Positions 61,890-64,000 of a DNA stretch of 64,000 bases are shown here, one piece after another. This stretch comes from JAJXWB01 sp964634325. GTDB taxonomy: Bacteria; Pseudomonadota; Alphaproteobacteria; Rhizobiales; Beijerinckiaceae. The notes below the pieces were generated by a model. It was not told where the DNA came from, did no database searches, and saw nothing but the letters and a program-made list of their open reading frames with translations. The position numbers and the translations under genes are program-made. The stretch is from NCBI GenBank assembly GCA_964634325.1, contig CAZWJF010000007.1, positions 62,001 to 126,000 of the forward strand. Direction: 5' to 3'. Position 1 is the first letter of the stretch; each line of letters opens with the position of its first letter.

Positions 61890-62588
61890 TCAGGAAGTGG
61901 GATCGTCGATCAGGGGATCGGGCTTGGCGATCGCCATCAGGGCCGCTACGTCGCGCACGGTGAGTTCGCGGCCATGCGCCTCGACGCCGTGCGCCGTCAG
62001 GGCGGCGAATGTGCGCGACAGGTTCTCAGGCGTGGTCCCGATATGGGACGCGAGCTTCCGCTTGTCGAACGGCAGTCGCAGATGTCCGCCCGCGCCGTCG
62101 GGCTCGATTTCGCGCAGAAGCCAGTTCGCGAGGCGTTCGACAGTCGGCCTGAATTTGCGGTCCTTGAGCTCCTTGAGGATCCTGCGGTAGGCGGTCGCCA
62201 GTTCCAGCACGATGGCGCCGGCGAAGGCCTGATCCGTCGCAATGGCGAGACGCACCGACGCCGCCGGTATCATCAGGACGCGCGACGGGCTGAGCGTGCG
62301 CGCTGAATTGAGGTAGGGGCCGTCGCGCGCTACGGCGGCCAGGATGAAAGTGGAGTAGGGCCGCAGGAGCGAAAATCCCAGTTCGTCGCCTTCGCGCTCG
62401 GAATAGAGCTCGACAAGCCCCTCGACGATGACATGGAGGAAGTCCGGGTGGTCGCCCTCCCGAATCAGTTCGACATGCGCCGGAAAGCGCTGAAGCATGG
62501 CGCCGTCGACCAATTCGTCGAAGCGCGCCTCGTCCATGCCGCGAAACAGCGGCAGCGTGCGCACGTGGTCGATGTCGGCGGGACGCAC
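61890..62588 (-). CDS. Crp/Fnr family transcriptional regulator
   Basis: The 232-residue protein has an N-terminal cyclic-nucleotide-fold sensor (about 12-125), dimer helix and C-terminal HTH_Crp domain. The recognition helix TTPENLSRTFAAL carries E188-x-x-S191-R192, the combination that reads TTGAT half-sites in FNR/FixK/DNR proteins. There are no N-terminal cysteines for an Fe-S cluster, so it is not a classical FNR; a DNR/NnrR-like or FixK-like mode is possible. It is a candidate reader of the box at 23469. Confidence 0.9.
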   Translation of the reverse strand: MRPADIDHVRTLPLFRGMDEARFDELVDGAMLQRFPAHVELIREGDHPDFLHVIVEGLVELYSEREGDELGFSLLRPYSTFILAAVARDGPYLNSARTLSPSRVLMIPAASVRLAIATDQAFAGAIVLELATAYRRILKELKDRKFRPTVERLANWLLREIEPDGAGGHLRLPFDKRKLASHIGTTPENLSRTFAALTAHGVEAHGRELTVRDVAALMAIAKPDPLIDDPTS

Positions 62589-62593
62589 GCCGG

Positions 62594-63274
62594 TCAGCTC
62601 CCCTGCGCTTCCATTTCCATGTCGCGCGACGAAAGGTCTTCCGCCGTCATCTTTGCGTAGTCGCGCGCCATCTGCCGCATCAGGAACTTGGCCGGTACGT
62701 CGTGAAAGACGCCGTGGTCCACGACATATTGCATGAATTGCCGGCCCCCGCCGTCGAACGGGTGCAGCAGCGCGTCGTTGAGCCCGTCAAAATCGAGCGG
62801 ATGAACGCCGAGCTTCGCGCACAGGGAGGCGTTGAAGGTCGGCGTCGCCTTGCGCCACGCGCCTTCGACGTAGACATGCGTGAAGCCGTGCCAGGTGAAA
62901 ATGTCCGTGCCCATGCTCTCGCGCAGCTTGTCGGTCGTCAGATGATTGCGCACGTCCGCAAATCCGACTCTGGCGGGAACGCCCTGTGCGCGACAGGCGG
63001 CTGCGTAGAGCGCGGCCTTGCCGACGCAATAGCCATTGCCGGCGGCCAGCACGCTCGACGCGCGAAAGGTCTCAACCGCCCGCATGTCGACATAGGGATT
63101 GTAGCGGATGCCGTCCCGAACCGCTGCATAGAGCAGGCTCGCCTTTTCGCGATCGGTCGCGCTCGCCGGCGCATGTTGGGCCGCGAAAGCCTGCACTGCG
63201 GGGTGGTCGCTGTCGATGTAATCGGCGGGATCGGTATAGAGATTGCGGTCGGAGCCGGTCAATGCGTCAGTCAT
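62594..63274 (-). CDS. Transglutaminase-like (papain-fold) protein
   Basis: The 226-residue protein has catalytic Cys83 in NGYCVGKAALYAAACRAQGVPARVGFADV and His133 in HGFTHVYVEGAW. The third position, usually an Asp in a DPT-type motif, reads KATPTFN. This form occurs in a subgroup of bacterial transglutaminase-like proteins, so activity is not excluded. No signal peptide, so cytoplasmic. It ends 5 bases before the Crp/Fnr gene on the same strand and is probably co-transcribed with it. Confidence 0.85.
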   Translation of the reverse strand: MTDALTGSDRNLYTDPADYIDSDHPAVQAFAAQHAPASATDREKASLLYAAVRDGIRYNPYVDMRAVETFRASSVLAAGNGYCVGKAALYAAACRAQGVPARVGFADVRNHLTTDKLRESMGTDIFTWHGFTHVYVEGAWRKATPTFNASLCAKLGVHPLDFDGLNDALLHPFDGGGRQFMQYVVDHGVFHDVPAKFLMRQMARDYAKMTAEDLSSRDMEMEAQGS

Positions 63275-63379
63275 GCCGCAATCTAGCAGCCGAACGCGGG
63301 AAAATGCATCACAATCGTTCTCGGCGCCTGAACAGGCGCGGCCCCGGCCGCCCTTCGCAGGGCGGCCGGCCGCGTGACG

Positions 63380-63820
63380 TCAGGCCGTCTCATTCCATGC
63401 GTTGTAAGAGATGGCGAGCGAGATGATCGCCCACATCACGAGATATTCGACGCCGCCGAGGTTCCAGAGCCAGCCCACGCCCTTGGTGGCGAAGACAGCA
63501 TAGGCCGCGACGGCCATGCAGCCAGCCGACATGATCCCTGTCCAGCGCAGGTAGAGGCCGAAGAGCAGGCTGACGCCGGCGATCGTCTCCACGACCAAGG
63601 CCAGTCCGACGAAAAACGGCGCCGGAACAAGCCCGGCCTTCGCGAAGAAGGCGAGCGCGCCGCTCATGCCGAACAGCTTGAACAGAATATGCGGCGCGTA
63701 GAACAGGCCTGCGACGATCCGGATCACGTTGAGCGGCTGCGTGAGGTCGAAGGCCTTCGGCGCGACGGCCGGTCCGAGCAGGGCCCGCAGGCTGGAAGAA
63801 GAAGCTGTTGCCGATGTCAT
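63380..63820 (-). CDS. DoxX family membrane protein
   Basis: The 146-residue four-helix membrane protein has the DoxX pattern: LNVIRIVAGLFYAPHILFKLFG in the first helix, FFAKAGLVPAPFFVGLALVVETIAGVSLLFGLYLRWTG, and a last helix near LVMWAIISLAISY. The ATG at 63820 has an AGGA ribosome site; an in-frame ATG at 63844 is less likely. DoxX relatives have been tied to quinol oxidation and redox homeostasis, but this member's role is unknown. Confidence 0.85.
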   Translation of the reverse strand: MTSATASSSSLRALLGPAVAPKAFDLTQPLNVIRIVAGLFYAPHILFKLFGMSGALAFFAKAGLVPAPFFVGLALVVETIAGVSLLFGLYLRWTGIMSAGCMAVAAYAVFATKGVGWLWNLGGVEYLVMWAIISLAISYNAWNETA

Positions 63821-63940
63821 GACGATGTCCTTTCGATTAGACATGCGCCATGATGTTCAGTGCAGAGAGCATTGCGATTTGCGCAGCGTCAACTCGGCGG
63901 TGATCTGACGCAACAGCGGCTTTGCCTCGACGCAAGCGCG

Positions 63941-64000
63941 TCAATATTCGACCCGCATCAAGAACAGTCCATCGGGGGGCGCGACGGCTCCGCAACGCGC
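63941..64000 (-). CDS. truA: C-terminal end of tRNA pseudouridine synthase A (cut by window edge)
   Basis: The last 19 residues before a TGA at 63941-63943 read ...CGAVAPPDGLFLMRVEY. APPxGLxLxxVxY at the extreme C-terminus is the usual ending of TruA, which makes pseudouridine 38-40 in tRNA anticodon stems. Only 60 bases are in the window, so the call is provisional. Confidence 0.6.
   Translation of the reverse strand, partial: ARCGAVAPPDGLFLMRVEY

Overview
The window is GC-rich (roughly two thirds G+C by eye), gene-dense chromosomal DNA from an alphaproteobacterium, most likely of the order Hyphomicrobiales (Rhizobiales). This placement is an inference from gene content and style: several oligopeptide, branched-chain amino acid and nitrate/sulfonate-type ABC importers, TctC-type solute binding, ATGA-overlapped operons, DUF3237 and SCO proteins, and a CGTCATTGCGAG-type palindromic repeat. 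No 16S rRNA gene is present, so the genus is open.

Layout. 1-2.1 kb: tctB (cut by the window edge), tctC and a marR gene. 2.2-3.9 kb: a divergent sulfatase/phosphonate monoester hydrolase. 3.9-11 kb: ogt, a hotdog thioesterase, ilvE, a 3-hydroxyisobutyrate dehydrogenase, then TVP38 membrane protein, disulfide oxidoreductase and histidine kinase in a row. 11.05-13.75 kb: tRNA-Arg(ACG) followed by a small patch of unrecognised genes and an XRE regulator, possibly an island remnant. 13.8-22.8 kb: a complete oligopeptide-type ABC importer with a divergent paralogous binding protein and a gamma-glutamyltransferase-family hydrolase. 23.4-39.7 kb: the respiratory centre of the window. 40-46 kb: nitroreductase, DUF3237, cupin, dapE/DUF805/dapD, a TetR regulator and two hotdog thioesterases. 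46.1-51.2 kb: a second oligopeptide ABC importer. 51.5-54.5 kb: a small membrane protein, a PBP2-type binding protein and a large glycosyltransferase. 54.5-57 kb: a nitrate/sulfonate/taurine-type ABC importer. 57-61.8 kb: livFGMHK. 61.9-64 kb: a Crp/Fnr regulator, a transglutaminase-like protein, a DoxX protein and the last codons of truA.

The most notable region is 23.4-39.7 kb. A perfect FNR/FixK-type box (TTGATTCGAATCAA) precedes a membrane-anchored octaheme cytochrome c of the octaheme tetrathionate reductase family and a cytochrome b. Downstream lies a Sec-exported, clade II-type (atypical) nitrous oxide reductase gene, nosZ. Two diheme cytochromes c, nosB, nosD, nosG, nosH, nosF, nosL and nosY follow, mostly translationally coupled. 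The run continues with menA (1,4-dihydroxy-2-naphthoate prenyltransferase) and a TlpA-like thioredoxin, and meets a convergent pair encoding UbiE/MenG methyltransferase and a SCO1 copper chaperone. No nosR or nosX is visible.

Read together, this looks like a self-contained N2O-respiration island. It carries the terminal reductase, an inferred quinol-linked NosG/NosH route, diheme electron carriers, copper delivery (NosL, NosDFY, SCO1, TlpA) and two late steps of menaquinone synthesis. The octaheme cytochrome with its cytochrome b is a candidate additional redox branch of unknown substrate. The menA-menG linkage to nos, in a lineage usually expected to rely on ubiquinone, is the strongest candidate for something not well described.
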